This document shows positions 1 to 10,325 of a stretch of DNA of 64,000 nt, piece by piece. The position numbers and the translations under genes are program-made. Origin of the DNA: Sesamia nonagrioides. Taxonomy: Eukaryota > Arthropoda > Insecta > Lepidoptera > Noctuidae. A model generated the notes under the pieces. The model made no database searches. It saw only the letters and a program-made list of their open reading frames with translations, and was not told the DNA's origin. The stretch is taken from assembly GCA_017933935.1 (NCBI GenBank), contig JADWQK010000144.1, positions 62,001 through 126,000 of the forward strand, written 5' to 3'. Position 1 is the first letter of the stretch; each line of letters starts with the position of its first letter.

Positions 1-692
1 TCTGAAATGTCTCTTAATTTTGAGCAAAGTTTAATTATGATGGTAGATAATAATTAGGATTTTATCTTATTGAGTGTGGGAAGCAGTAGATAGGTAAAGA
101 CATAGAATATGAAAGTTAAAATTACAAAATACTTTTATTTACGTTATCTCAATAAAAAAATTAGGTATTTAACAAAATATGATGACGTAAACAGAGAACG
201 AAGTAGCCTACACTCCGTTAGTATACTTAGTTAACTTAAAGTAAACAAAAGAAACACGCAATTAATGGATGCTAAGCCTTTTGTTAAAAACTTTAAAATC
301 TTTTAAAACTTTTACAAGCAAAAGAAATACCGAAATTTAATCAAAGCCTATTGACAAACACTTATAACGAAGTTATTATTTTGTAATAATATGATTAGGA
401 ATTTTGAATGAAAACTTTAAGAAAATCACATTTTGACCGGCAACATTTTGAGCATATTTAAGCGAAAGAAACCGTCTAAACATTTTAACTGTTATTGCAG
501 ATGTCATGCTACGTGAGATTCTACTCTTCAATTTGGCAAAATTATTTATTTCCTCGTATTTTTCAAAGGTTTAGGGAACCTGTCTTTTTGGGTTCTTTAT
601 ATAGATAGGTACCTACATTTAAAATATGATATCGTTTTTATAAATCGAACTTAAAAAATATGCTGAAATAATTCCTTCTACGTAGAGTAACT
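1..692. other. AT-rich stretch, nothing recognised
   Basis: No long ORF, tRNA-like box, terminal repeat or match to the other repeats of this window was seen. Confidence 0.5.
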
Positions 693-843
693 AACATATT
701 GAGGAAACCTGGACTTTAGGTAGGTACGTCTAAAATCGCCAACCCGCATTGAGCAAGCATGGTGATTACGCTCAATCCTTCTCTTTATGGGAGGAGATCT
801 GTGTCCAGCAGTTGGACGATAAAAAGTTGATGACGATGATGAC
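693..843 (+). mobile_element. SINE-2, 5'-truncated copy
   Basis: This is the 3' half of SINE-2. It shares the block running from GAGGAAACCTGGACTTT through CAACCCGCATTGAGCAAGC to CCAGCAGTTGGACGATAAAA and a (GATGAC)n tail with the full copy at 47922-48225. The tRNA-like head is missing, as expected for a 5'-truncated retroposon. The tail resembles the 3' end of the RTE-like LINE pieces elsewhere in the window. Confidence 0.75.
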
Positions 844-1151
844 AGTAACTTATAAAGGACTAGGTTCTGCTGATGACTCCGTTTTCGTCTTCCAATTTAG
901 TTCCAGAGATTAGCTAAGCAATAATACAAATGCTACAGCTTTATTTTTAGGTTAGATGAGATATTTTAAGATATGTTCTGAACTGTCAAATATTTAAAAT
1001 TATTGTTCGAATAAAATTCTTTGGCTTTGTAAAAAATAGCCCTAATTTAACTTCTGTTAACTTGTCCTAAAAATAGTCATGTAATCGCATCTGTACGGTC
1101 TGATTATTTTATTCTTCTTATAAACCATAATTTGGTATCACTTCTGAAGTG
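844..1151. other. No recognisable feature
   Basis: AT-rich sequence between two SINEs; nothing supported. Confidence 0.4.
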
Positions 1152-1543
1152 ACAGCCTCCGTGGCGTAGCCGTAGTGGATGTGGCCGCTGCGCAGCGTGG
1201 CGCGGGTTCGATCCCCGCACAGTGCAAATATTTGTGCATGAATATGAATATATGCACTGGTCTGGTCGTGCCTCGGAAAGCACGTTAAGCCGTTGGTCCC
1301 GGTTGCCATACGAACATCTAATGGCAGTCGTTACGGGTTGTTGGAGCCCTCAAAAGTCCAACAATTGGTCTAACTGCAATGCTTCGATGTCGCCTTCGGG
1401 TTGCGGAGGTCAGACGGCAGTCGCTTCACGGAAAATGTCGAAGTTTAGCCATATCAGCAGTTGGACTGGTATAGCGGACCCCAGACTCCAAAGCTGAAAA
1501 GGCTTCGGATGCGACTGGGATTAACGCTGGGACGATGATGATG
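1152..1543 (+). mobile_element. SINE-1, full-length tRNA-derived SINE
   Basis: A short retroposon of about 390 bp. It starts ACAGCCTCCGTGGCGTAG (A-box-like region) and carries a clear pol III B box, GGTTCGATCCC, at 1205-1215. A non-tRNA body of about 300 bp follows, ending in a GATGATGATG tail. At least five other full or partial copies occur here (22348-22887, 48237-48633, 56146-56516, 57117-57508, 60252-60645). Open frames in it are incidental. A clean TSD was not found for this copy. Confidence 0.9.
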
Positions 1544-1589
1544 GGACATCTGAAGCGAAAAATGTCAAACAGGAGGTTTTGGAGGCGCT

Positions 1590-1860
1590 GATTCCAGAAA
1601 GGACAGAAGAGATAATATTACTTTATTTCTGTCAAATTAAGATATTCCATAGACATTTTTTTTTGGTACACGTCTTTCCTTACTTCTGAACGGAAAAGGC
1701 AAAGGCATGATACGCCATACAGCCTGGGTATTCCATAGAAAGTTTAGATGTGATTAAAAACATGGCGACCAAAAATATGTCAGTTTACGTGAAGCGCCAT
1801 AGATATATACTCTAGTATATATCTATGTCGCTTTACTTATTTTGGACTGGGACATGCCGT
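1590..1860. mobile_element. MITE-F, degraded copy
   Basis: Shares the blocks GGACAGAAGATAATAT, TGTCAAATTAAGATA(T/C)TCCATAGACA and ACATGGCGAC with the better MITE-F copies at 3099-3378 and 47139-47427. Ends are not preserved. It contains a 14-bp perfect hairpin at 1798-1811/1814-1827. Confidence 0.5.
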
Positions 1861-2343
1861 ATGCGAATAATCTGCATTATTTTTTTGGTTTAAAAAGAGT
1901 GAGAGAGAAGGCCTATGCCTTCGGTCTAGCACTATCACTTTCCACGATTTTGATAAGATCCACTGAACTGAGTATAGATAAAGTTTAACGCACCAATAAA
2001 AGAGGAAACTATCATTAAAAAGGAAAACGAGTTTAATTTGGTAAAGTATTCAATATCAGAAAGTGTTATCCATAAAAAACCATTTTACGATTTGTTTACC
2101 TTTAGTTACTCAAACCAACTAGGTATGCATTATTACTAATTGATTATTGATATGGTTCTTAGTAAAAACGATTTGCCCTTAATTACTAAACCAGTTTGAC
2201 GTTATTTAGGATATCCTCATTACACACATTTCGAATGTAACTTGTAGACAAAGCCGTAGATATTATGAAGGTACAAATTATATGAGAGCCGAAATCCTGG
2301 ATTATGATTCTAAGGTTCGGGTCGATTTGGTCCTGCATAAAAT
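1861..2343. other. No recognisable feature
   Basis: AT-rich; no supported element. Confidence 0.4.
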
Positions 2344-2566
2344 TCTTACTAATATTATAAATGGGAAAGTGAGTTTGTTTCTTTGTTCCGCTTTCACCCC
2401 GTAACTACTGAACCGATTGCTTTGAAATTTTGCAGATGTAAAGGTAAAAATCCGGATTAAGGAATAGGGTCCTTTTTATCCTGGAAAATTTGATGTTCCC
2501 GTGGGAAATCTAAAAAACGCGATATAACCGAACTCCACGCGGGTGAGGCCGCGGGCGGAAAGCTAG
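2344..2566 (+). mobile_element. Hel-A, Helitron-like non-autonomous element
   Basis: Begins TC (TCTTACTAATATTATAAATG) and ends GGCGGAAAGCTAG followed by T. The GC-rich dyad just before CTAG fits a Helitron 3' hairpin. The internal block TTTGATGTTCCCGTGGGAAA matches the inverted copies at 3435-3684 and 5236-5737. The 5' end is slightly diverged and the flanking base is not A. It carries no Rep/helicase, so it would depend on an autonomous partner. Confidence 0.7.
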
Positions 2567-2631
2567 TTTATAAAATATGTTTTAAAAGGAAATTAGATGT
2601 TTTGTCTAGTCACAGCTAAAAGTTTCGAGAT

Positions 2632-2855
2632 GAGCCTGAGATTAGCGCGTTCAAACAAACAAACAAACTCTTCAGCTATATTGGTATAGATCTACTAATA
2701 ACGATAGCTAACCTTGTTATGAGTGCCGTTCGTTCCTTTTTGCAATGGATAGCCCCTTAATCCAGGAAGGCTTAAGGCTTTATAACATCCCACTGCGACC
2801 AATAGGAGCGGAGCATATGGAAACCTAGGCGGGTAAATCGCGGCACGCAGCTAGT
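2632..2855. mobile_element. Hel-B fragments, head to head
   Basis: 2632-2700 matches the Hel-B 5' part in minus orientation (GCGCGTTCAAACAAACAAAC, then CTCTTCAGCTATAT). 2737-2855 matches the Hel-B 3' part in plus orientation, ending GCAGCTAG before T. The two pieces do not form one collinear copy; rearrangement or two insertions are possible. Confidence 0.55.
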
Positions 2856-3098
2856 ATTTTTTTAAATAAAATAAAAAGATGCCATTTCTTTGCGAATCAT
2901 GATATTAATATCAACTTTTGCTACAAACCCATAGTGCCGCTACCGGTTTGAAAGAAACACAATTTTTATGGGTTTATCGACCCTCGATTCTTCCGACTCT
3001 TACACCCGTGGGGTTTTTGATAGGATTCTATCATCAAATATTTCCTAAATTCTGATTACTTATTCATCTCGACCCATCAACATGAAGAATAGACATTG

Positions 3099-3378
3099 GC
3101 GCCGATACTCTTGTGCACTTTACATTTCATCACTTTCTTTACATTTAATTAAGAAAAGGATAGAAGATAACATTTTAATTTAATCCTGTCAAATTAAGAT
3201 ACTCCATAGACAGTTTAGACACGATTATAAACATGGCGACTAAAAATACGTCAGAAATGCACTAATTTGACAGGTCTAAACTGATATGTTATCTTCTGTC
3301 CTTTTCTTAACGAAATGGAAAGAAAAAGATGCACATAATATAAAATTAGTATAGTTTGTGAACAACAGAATCGGCGCC
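3099..3378. mobile_element. MITE-F, near-palindromic inverted-repeat element
   Basis: Bounded by GGCGCCGAT and ATCGGCGCC and flanked by ATT on both sides. The interior is itself inverted: TTAAGAAAAGGATAGAAGATAA on the left mirrors TTATCTTCTGTCCTTTTCTTAA on the right. The length of about 280 bp matches the copy at 47139-47427. No coding capacity; the superfamily is not assigned. Confidence 0.65.
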
Positions 3379-3930
3379 ATTGTTCATAAACTATACTAAA
3401 TTTAAGTCAAGTGCATCTCTTTCTTTATATTTCACTAGCTTTCCGCCCGCGGCTTCGCTCGCGTGGAGTTAGGTTATATAGCGCTTTTTAGATTTCCCTC
3501 GGGAACATCATATTTTTCCGGGATAAAAGGTAGCCTATGTTCTTTCTCAGGGTCCAAAGATTGTCTGTGCCAAATTTCATCAAAATCGGTTGAGAGGTTT
3601 AAGTGGGGAAAGCGTAACAGACAGACACACAGACAGACAGACAGACAGACAGAGTTACTTTCGCATTTATAATATTAGTATGGATTAAGAAAAGGACAGC
3701 AGATAATATGTTAGTTTCGACCTGTGAAATTAGTACGCGCCTGACGTAAATTGGTGTATTTATGGTCGCCATGTTTATAATCACGTCTAAACTGTCTATG
3801 GAGTATCTTAATTTGACAGAATTAAATAAAAATGTTATCTTCTATCCTTTTCATAACGAAATAGAAAGAAATAGATGCACTTAACTTAAAATTACTTTAA
3901 TTTGTCAAAAAAAGAAGCGGGGCCATTGTT
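3370..3930. mobile_element. MITE-F, second adjoining copy split by Hel-A
   Basis: Follows the first MITE-F directly and is interrupted at 3435-3684 by a Hel-A insertion. The two halves join as TTTATATTTCA and TTAAGAAAAGGACAG, which matches the uninterrupted copy at about 3131-3160. The right part shares TGTCTATGGAGTATCTTAAT and GTTATCTTCTATCCTTTTC with 47139-47427. Confidence 0.6.
3435..3684 (-). mobile_element. Hel-A inserted in MITE-F at A^T
   Basis: In minus orientation it starts TCCATACTAATATTATAAAT, has a (TCTG)n stretch, and ends GCGGGCGGAAAGCTAG. Flanking bases are A (3434) and T (3685), with no TSD. This is the insertion habit of Helitrons. The frame open through it is not a gene. 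Confidence 0.8.
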
Positions 3931-4027
3931 TCGCGTAATCGGGCATGATCTTTAATATGCGCAAACACCCGCGTCCGTATTTGTGCGTATAAAAGCAAAA
4001 ATACAAAAGAAATAATATTTTTCTTAA

Positions 4028-4527
4028 GAGTGGACTATATTGCCGAGGAATTTGAGAAATAGGTATTTGAAGAAACTATTGCCGTCGCGCCGCTTTCAAC
4101 CTTTCCCCGTAAAGTGCGAAAGGGACAGTTGCAACAGAGGCTGATTTTGCCTACAAAAACATTGACCAAAAGAGGTTTCGTATTCCGATGTTTTCTTTTT
4201 TAAAACACGACAGATCTTATTCGTCGAATTATTTTTATATCAAAATTTAGAGGATTAGTATACCTATGCCACTATTATTTTCTTTTTTGACAAAAACTTA
4301 TCTGATTTGTGTAATAGTCGTCTGAACATCGCGGTAAAAATGGGTTATTTTTCGGGATTTTGAAACATCATATTTCTTTTATTAATTAAGTTTTCGTAAA
4401 AATCAAATAATGGGGACGCGTATAATCAAGGTGTGAAATTGTAGAAAAAAATCATTGCTCTAAAGGCGTTATCCACAAAGAAAACGGCGCAATACGTTTG
4501 TACGGAGAAAATGCCACTAGTCCCCTC
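4028..4527 (+). mobile_element. MITE-G1, TTAA-flanked inverted-repeat element
   Basis: About 500 bp with imperfect inverted ends (GAGTGGAC... and ...CCACTAGTCCCCTC) and TTAA on both sides (4024-4027 and 4528-4531). TTAA duplication is the piggyBac habit, but no transposase is present, so the superfamily is inferred. Other copies: 27187-27671 (minus), 40854-42445, 62575-63980. Confidence 0.75.
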
Positions 4528-4531
4528 TTAA

Positions 4532-4849
4532 TACATGTACAATGTATTTCACTTATCATGAAGGTCATTGGAGATTTATCAGATTCAGAGATAGAAGTGA
4601 AAGAATACTCGTATCATAAGAATGCACAAATATTGTAAAGTGTCGACGAAGAATAATCTAAATTAACTTTATAATTGTTTTAAAGCCTCTTTCTACATAT
4701 TTGAGAGGCTAGTGATAAGTCTCAGCAAATAGATTCTTCTATCTCCATATAATTTCAATGCCAAGGTCAATGACATGTTATTATGTTATTATTTTAGTAT
4801 AAGGTATATTTCGGTTTTCATATGAAATAAGTTGTAGATATGAGAGATG
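4532..4849. other. No recognisable feature
   Basis: AT-rich spacer; nothing supported. Confidence 0.4.
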
Positions 4850-5458
4850 GTCTCTAAAGCCTAGAGCATAGGCGTAGAGTAGCCAGCCTTTCGGTGTTCT
4901 ATAGGATGCATTTTGGGGAGTCTGCGAGGGAATTGCATGATTTAATTCCCCCATCTCCGTTCCACCATCGGACGACCCGTCGTACGGCGAGTTTCCACCC
5001 TTACGTTGTTAGCACCACTACGATCCGGACGAAGCGTTTCGCCTCCTCCTTTATACCGCATACATTGAGGGACTGGAACAATTTGCCAGCGGCGGTGTTT
5101 CCGTTGGACTACAATTTGAGTGTCTTCAAGGCTAGAGTGAATAGGCTCTTAATAAACTAGTGCGCTTTACCATCAATGATTGCGTCACTGCTTACCATCA
5201 GGCGGGATTGCGGTCAAGCGCTAGTTTATAATTTACTAGCTTTCCGCCCGCGGCTTCGCCCGCGTGGAGTTCGGTTATATCGCGCTTTTTAGATTTCCCT
5301 CAGGAATATCAAATTTTTCCGGGATAAAAGGTAGCCTATGTTCTTTCTCAGGGTCTAAAGATTGTCTGTGCCAAATTTCATCAAAATCGGTTGAGAGGTT
5401 TAAGCGGGAAAGCGTAACAGACAGACAGACAGACAGAGTTACTTTTGCATTTATAATA

Positions 5459-5639
5459 CTAGCTTTCCGCCCGCGGCTTCGCCCGCGTGGAGTTCGGTTA
5501 TATCGCGCTTTTTAGGTTTCCCTCGGGAACATCAAATTTTTCCGGGATAAAAGGTAGCCTATGTTCTTTCTCGAGGTCTAAAGATTGTCTGTGCCGAATT
5601 TCATCAAAATCGGTTGAGAGGTTTAAGCGGGAAAGCGTA

Positions 5640-5696
<57 letters not shown>

Positions 5697-5727
5697 GTTA
5701 CTTTCGCATTTATAATATTAGTATGGA
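5459..5727 (-). mobile_element. Hel-A, inner nested copy
   Basis: Complete minus-strand copy with CTAG at 5459-5462 and GGA at 5725-5727, flanked by A (5458) and T (5728). It is highly similar to the outer copy, so this is a recent insertion. It has the longest microsatellite of the family. Confidence 0.85.
5641..5696. repeat. (CAGA)n microsatellite inside Hel-A
   Basis: About 14 tetranucleotide units. Shorter arrays of the same unit occur at the same place in other Hel-A copies, so the microsatellite is part of the element and has expanded here. Confidence 0.95.
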
Positions 5728-5847
5728 TTAGTATGGATATAAAAAAAAGATAGCTGGTATTACTGTAAAGCAAATTCGTTCTACGAAATTAATTTTAGAT
5801 TAAACCTACTTATGTTTGATAGGTTGTTTGTTTATAATAATAGCGAT

Positions 5848-6132
5848 GTTTCCTGGGTTAAAAAAAAAATATTCTATTTAGTCCGTCATGCAGGTTATAG
5901 AAAAATATTGGATACGTATATTTTATTTTATCAAATAAATAAAAATTGACAAATACAAAAGGCATCAAAGATCAGGAGTGGTGGCTGGTGACGTCACTGC
6001 TCGCTAAAAAGTGTAGCACTGTATCGTCGTCATTTTTTGTTTATATGAAAAAAGAAAAAATACGTGTCTAGTATTTTTCGGAAATCTTACTGACAGACTA
6101 ATTAGTTTTTTTTTTTAGTCAAATACCCTATT
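5848..6132. mobile_element. Element R, copy 1
   Basis: Core bounded by TTAGTCCGTCA (5878-5888) and its complement TGACAGACTAA (6091-6101). Similarity to copy 2 extends about 30 bp outside these inverted ends on both sides, so the true element may be larger. No coding capacity. Confidence 0.6.
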
Positions 6133-6295
6133 TCAAGTTCCTCGATGACTTATATTTTGTTTTAATTTTTAACAAAATTTTTGTTTCTTTTTACAGAGTC
6201 ATTTACATACTAGTGAGGCGGAGAATGAGCCTCGCCGTGGCGGATCCAAATAGAAAGGAAGAATTCGCCAGATCTAATGAAGTGTCTCGGTTTTA

Positions 6296-6335
6296 AGTCT
6301 ATTGTAATGTAGTGAAATCTACATTACAATAGACT
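6296..6335. repeat. Perfect hairpin, 17-bp arms
   Basis: Arms 6296-6312 and 6319-6335 are exact reverse complements with a 6-nt loop. No element was recognised around it. Confidence 0.85.
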
Positions 6336-6407
6336 AGCGTAAAGCAAAATGATCTGAATGTGAGAGATTTTAAGTGATTCTATTGTTTGAAAACTTGCCA
6401 TATTAGG

Positions 6408-6756
6408 GATGTTCCCTGGGTAAAAAAAAATTGATTCTATTTAGTCCGTCATTCAGATTATAGAAAAATATTGGATACGTATATTTTGTTTTATCAAATC
6501 AATAAAAATTTACCAATATAAAAGGCATCAGAGAGCACCAGTTACGTCACCAGCCACCACTCCTGATCTTCAAGATCTGAAGTGGTGGCTGGTGACGTCA
6601 CTGGTCGCTAAAAAGTGTAGCATGCAGTGACGTCACACGAGTTTTCAACGCGCTCTGTTGTCTTCATTTTTTGTTTACATGAAAAAAAAATACGTGTCTA
6701 GTATTTTTTGGAAATCTGACTGACGGACTAATTAGTTTTTTTTAGTCAAATACGCC
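6408..6756. mobile_element. Element R, copy 2 with fold-back duplication
   Basis: Same ends as copy 1 (TTAGTCCGTCA at 6441, TGACGGACTAA to 6731). It contains an extra inverted copy of the AGTGGTGGCTGGTGACGTCA block (6541-6570 against 6572-6601) that copy 1 lacks, plus a short insertion further on. Confidence 0.6.
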
Positions 6757-8408
6757 ATTACTAGTAGATTGTACAGGGTCGTCCAAAAGTCCATACGCAA
6801 TGTCACAAAGCAGTAGCTTGACCTATAATCTGACTTATGTACGTTCTTCTAGTTTCAAGAAAATAAATACATTGTAGGCAATAAGAGATTGTAGTTCTTT
6901 AAACGTTACGATATGAGTCAAGATGGCTTAGCAGTGTGGCCATATTGATGTGTGGACGTAAACTTTTTGTAAGTTCTAATTAAAGAATATTATATTTCAA
7001 AAATATAATATTTTTACCTTTCAGGTACTGATGTTAATTTTCTTCTTTGTAATCTCACCTATGGTCCTTGTACTGGAACAGGATCAAAGGGCTGAAATTA
7101 AAGATACATCTTGATCTGACACCGCCAAAATTCTTGGAAATAAACGTACAAAGTGCATATCACTTCACCTTGAAAAAAAATGTACTAATTTTATTGCTTT
7201 TTTTGCATTGAACTTTCCAAGTAAAGTAAATTAAGTAAGCAAGGCACAAAGTTGTAAAAAGTACTTATTTAAGATATTGAATATAATAAGTACTTTAAAA
7301 AAAATAGAACCTAAAAGGATATATTATACTTAAAGATTCTGAAGCTAATGTAAAAATAAGACACCTATCAATAAGCCATACGCTTTCGAAATCTCACAAT
7401 ATACGTGACTTTTTAAGTTATTATAGTAGTAAAGTTATAGTATTCAACTTATACACATTAATAAAAAAATGTTTTTGATATAGAACCCAGTGCAATTTTT
7501 AATTAAAAAACGTATGTAAATAAAGTAAGACTGTGCTATGTTATATTGTAAATTGTAATTATTAAGCAATTATAAAAGGAAATCTCTAAGAAATATACGT
7601 TTTGTTATCTTGGATATAAGTCTAGTGTTTATTTAGATGAGAAGTACAATGGTCTATTATCTGATCGCAAATACTGTGGAGTGATGAAGATTAGCGACAC
7701 TCTAATCAAAATTAGTCGCAGTTATGTTTGAGTAAGGCTGTGTGTAGTGTAAACATACATAGCATAATCAGCCTTTATTCGCACTAATAGGACACAGGCC
7801 CAAGTGCGGCCACGGCCTACGTTTATGGGGGGGGTAATCATGAGTATCGAGAAATATTTTAAAGGATTTGCAATCACGGGTGAAAATTGCATTACCACTT
7901 TTGAACTTTATTGCTCCAACAATAAGCACCTTACCTACTGTACATCTTCTCGTTGGTCTAGTGTTCGCAAGTATTACTGCTGAACGTAAGGTCCTATCTG
8001 GGGTTGACTCCTAAGTCGGGTAGAGTGTTATAGGGATTTTCAATTCGAAACTCAAAAGAAGCCTGGAGTATGGAGTTGTACCCGATTAGCGCCAGTAGAC
8101 GCCTTTTAAGAAAGAATTTCATAACAGGCAGATTGTAATGTAAGTACTATATATACGTACTTTGGGATTTAAAAGGTTCATGAACATCTTCAGCTCCACA
8201 TTAGCTATTCAGGGACGTAAGTATATCAGCTACAGGCATTTACATGGGGTGAGTCACCTAATAGTGATGTATTAGAACGATAAATACAAAATCACCACAC
8301 AACTGTGCCGGTCAATTTACATTTTAAAATCCCTGTCAATCGGTAATACAATGTTGCACGGCTTCCTGGAGCGGATCTACAAAAACTCACATGTTAAAAT
8401 TGGAACGA
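6757..8408. other. Long AT-rich stretch without a gene
   Basis: No supported gene. ACAGGGTCGTCCAAAAGTCC at 6773-6792 looks like a transposon terminal repeat, but no partner end was found. The rest is AT-rich with short chance frames. Confidence 0.4.
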
Positions 8409-8409
8409 C

Positions 8410-8463
8410 CCCAAACGATATTGCTGAAGCCATATCAACCAACCTTCAGCAATATCGTTTGGG
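8410..8463. repeat. Perfect hairpin, 20-bp arms
   Basis: CCCAAACGATATTGCTGAAG at 8410-8429 is exactly complementary to 8444-8463, with a 14-nt loop. Confidence 0.9.
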
Positions 8464-8808
8464 CTCAACCTTATTTTATCCACACACTCTCTAACTCCAT
8501 ACATTCCAGGCAAATTCGTCTCCCAACTACGAAAACATACCATCAGTTCTGCCACCCGCACAAATTGTTGTTCGGCCCAATGTAGTTCTTTCCCCAGTAG
8601 CTACGTGTATAACAAGGCGAACCATATTTTAAATATTTATCTTATATGCAGATGAAAATGAAAGTACCTATTATGAATTGGATTATTTAGACTGAAAAGA
8701 TATTAAATACTTTGAAATAACCTCACCTACACGTTATATTTATTTACCTACTCAAACTTATCTTAGATCGCGATTAACCTTATGGAACCTTCTCACTTTC
8801 GCCCTCTA

Positions 8809-9016
8809 TCTATACTAATATATAAAGCTGAAGAGTTTGTTTGTTTGTTTGTTTGTTTGTTCGCGCTAATCTCGGGAACTACTGGTCCGATTTGAAAAAT
8901 TCTTTTTGCGTTGGATAGCCCATTAATCCAGGAAGGCTTTAGGCTACAACACGCTGCGACCAATAGGAGCGGAGCATAACTAACTCCACGCGAACGAAGT
9001 CGCTGGCGGCTGCTAG
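8809..9016 (+). mobile_element. Hel-B, Helitron-like element
   Basis: Begins TCTATACTAATATATAAAGC after A (8808) and ends GCGGCTGCTAG before T (9017). It has a (GTTT)n run near the 5' end and the motif TTGCGTTGGATAGCCCATTA. It is 208 bp long. A and T flanks and CTAG end fit a non-autonomous Helitron. Confidence 0.8.
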
Positions 9017-9224
9017 TCAATATATAAAGCTTTTACAATATTATTATACGTAAATGCATCTTTTTAGATTTATTTTTAGGTTCTCGTAGATCTATCATAC
9101 AGGGCTTGAGCATAGTAGAAGACTCCAATATTCGGAAAGGTTGTGAATCAGCATGTAACTTGTATATTGTGTATGTACCAAAAATTATACCTTTTTGAGA
9201 GAAATTAACAACATATATTATTAA

Positions 9225-9432
9225 CTAGCGGCCGTCCGCGACTTCGTTCGCGTGTAGTTAGCTATTATGCTTCGCTCCTATTGGTTAAAGCGTGATATTA
9301 TATAGCCTAAAGCCTTCCTAGGTTAATGGGCTATCCAACGCAAAAAGAATTTTTCAAATCGGACCAGTAGTTCCTGAGACTAGCGCGCACAAACAAACAA
9401 ACAAACTCTTCAGCTATATATATTAGTATAGA
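9225..9432 (-). mobile_element. Hel-B, inverted second copy
   Basis: Same family and same 208-bp length as the copy at 8809-9016, in opposite orientation. CTAG is at 9225-9228, and the flanks are A (9224) and T (9433). Confidence 0.8.
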
Positions 9433-9569
9433 TTAACATATTATATATTATATTGTCTAGGGCACAGCATGCTTCGCTTGCTCTTCCTACCTACACCTAC
9501 CTTCATAATGTTCATAAGATTGTAAGGTTTTGGTTAAATTTTGTTTTATAATTAGTGTCAAGCAGAACA

Positions 9570-9715
9570 AGTGCAAGTACCAATGTAACTTTTCTAAAGT
9601 TATATGTACTTTCTAAGAATATCTTGGACACCAAGCGTGGTGATTACGATCAATCCTTCTCTGTATGAAGACCTGTGCCCAGCAGTGGGACGATAAAAAG
9701 GGTATTGATGATGAT
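9570..9715 (+). mobile_element. SINE-2, 5'-truncated and internally deleted
   Basis: Matches SINE-2 from CAAGTACCAATGTAACTTTTC to the CCAGCAGTGGGACGATAAAA tail. About 75 bp are missing between TTGGACACCAA and GCGTGGTGATTACG. Confidence 0.75.
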
Positions 9716-9893
9716 CAAGCAGAAATAGAAGTTTCGTTGTCGACTTCTGCAGGCAAGCCCAAGTGATGTAGAAAGAAAGAGGAAGCGAAACGCAATCGAA
9801 AATATTGTACGGAAAGGTTCGACTTTCTTTCTTTCCAAACCGACTTCGAATTACTTTATCAAATTACGACGAAAACCTTAACGATAGTCTGGG

Positions 9894-10277
9894 CGTAAGA
9901 AGTTACCACCCACCAGACAAAGTCTTGCCGCCAAGCGATTCGTTGTGTTCCGGCATGATGTCTGGTGAAGCCGTACGGAGGACGGGTCTGAGCAGTTGTG
10001 TTGCGTTTTGTAGCGGGTACGATGCGCTAAATGTTGTTATGTCGGGAGTTCAGTCGTGGGGAGTCTCCAAATCAATCTCCCTCTAGCGCAGCATCGTTTG
10101 GTCGTGTTGGTCTTGGGTTTAAAATTGCATCACCTCGCTCAACTGCCGTCATCCTTCCTATTCCTAAATTTTTTAAGTGAATAGGCTTAATAAACTAGTG
10201 CGCTTTACCATCAACTATTGCATCCCCGCTTATCATCAGGTGGGATTACAGTCAAGCACTACTTTATAATTATTTTA
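9894..10277 (+). mobile_element. Rep-D, SINE-like retroposon
   Basis: A repeat of about 400 bp found six times in the window. Typical internal block: TTCCGGCATGATGTCTGGTG. Its last 90 or so bases, from GTGAATAGGCTTAATAAACT to the A-rich end, are the LINE-C 3' end. Frames open in both directions are shared by copies, but nothing in them is a known domain. It may be a SINE or a deleted LINE-C derivative. Confidence 0.65.
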
Positions 10278-10325
10278 AAAAATGAGACAACAAAGACCGC
10301 GTAACGCGCCTAGGCGTTAATAATC

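Larger units (their letters stand above)
5236..5737 (-). mobile_element. Hel-A, outer copy carrying a second Hel-A
   Basis: Starts at CTAG (minus-strand 3' end) after A at 5235 and ends GGA at 5737 before T. It sits in the LINE-C tail. Its own 5' end is split by another Hel-A at 5459-5727. Without that insert the end reads TTATAATATTAGTATGGA, the family consensus. Confidence 0.85.
4850..5748 (+). mobile_element. LINE-C, 3' end of a non-LTR retrotransposon
   Basis: An 88-codon frame (4894-5160) has features of the tail of LINE reverse-transcriptase proteins: RDWNNLPAAVFPLDYNLSVF followed by KARVNRLL, then a stop. The 3' UTR reads TGCGCTTTACCATCAATGAT ... AGCGCTAGTTTATAA. The poly(A) tail is split by Hel-A copies at 5236-5737. 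Removing them gives TTTATAATTTA joined to TATAAAAAAAA, as in the intact tail near 58800. Four further copies occur: 28827-29145, 32563-32878, 48809-49178, 58430-58818. The LINE clade is not assigned. All copies are 5'-truncated. Confidence 0.75.

Noticed and set aside
1205..1215. Possible real tRNA genes at the GGTTCGATCCC boxes (also 48170, 49871, 57440, 60585)
   Set aside because: Each is fused to the same non-tRNA body with a GATGATG tail and often a TSD, so they are SINE heads. The cloverleaf is not maintained.
5487..5773. Open frames on both strands through Hel-A copies, including Thr-Asp-Arg-Gln and Cys-Leu-Ser-Val repeats
   Set aside because: They come from the (CAGA)n microsatellite of a non-coding Helitron-like element.
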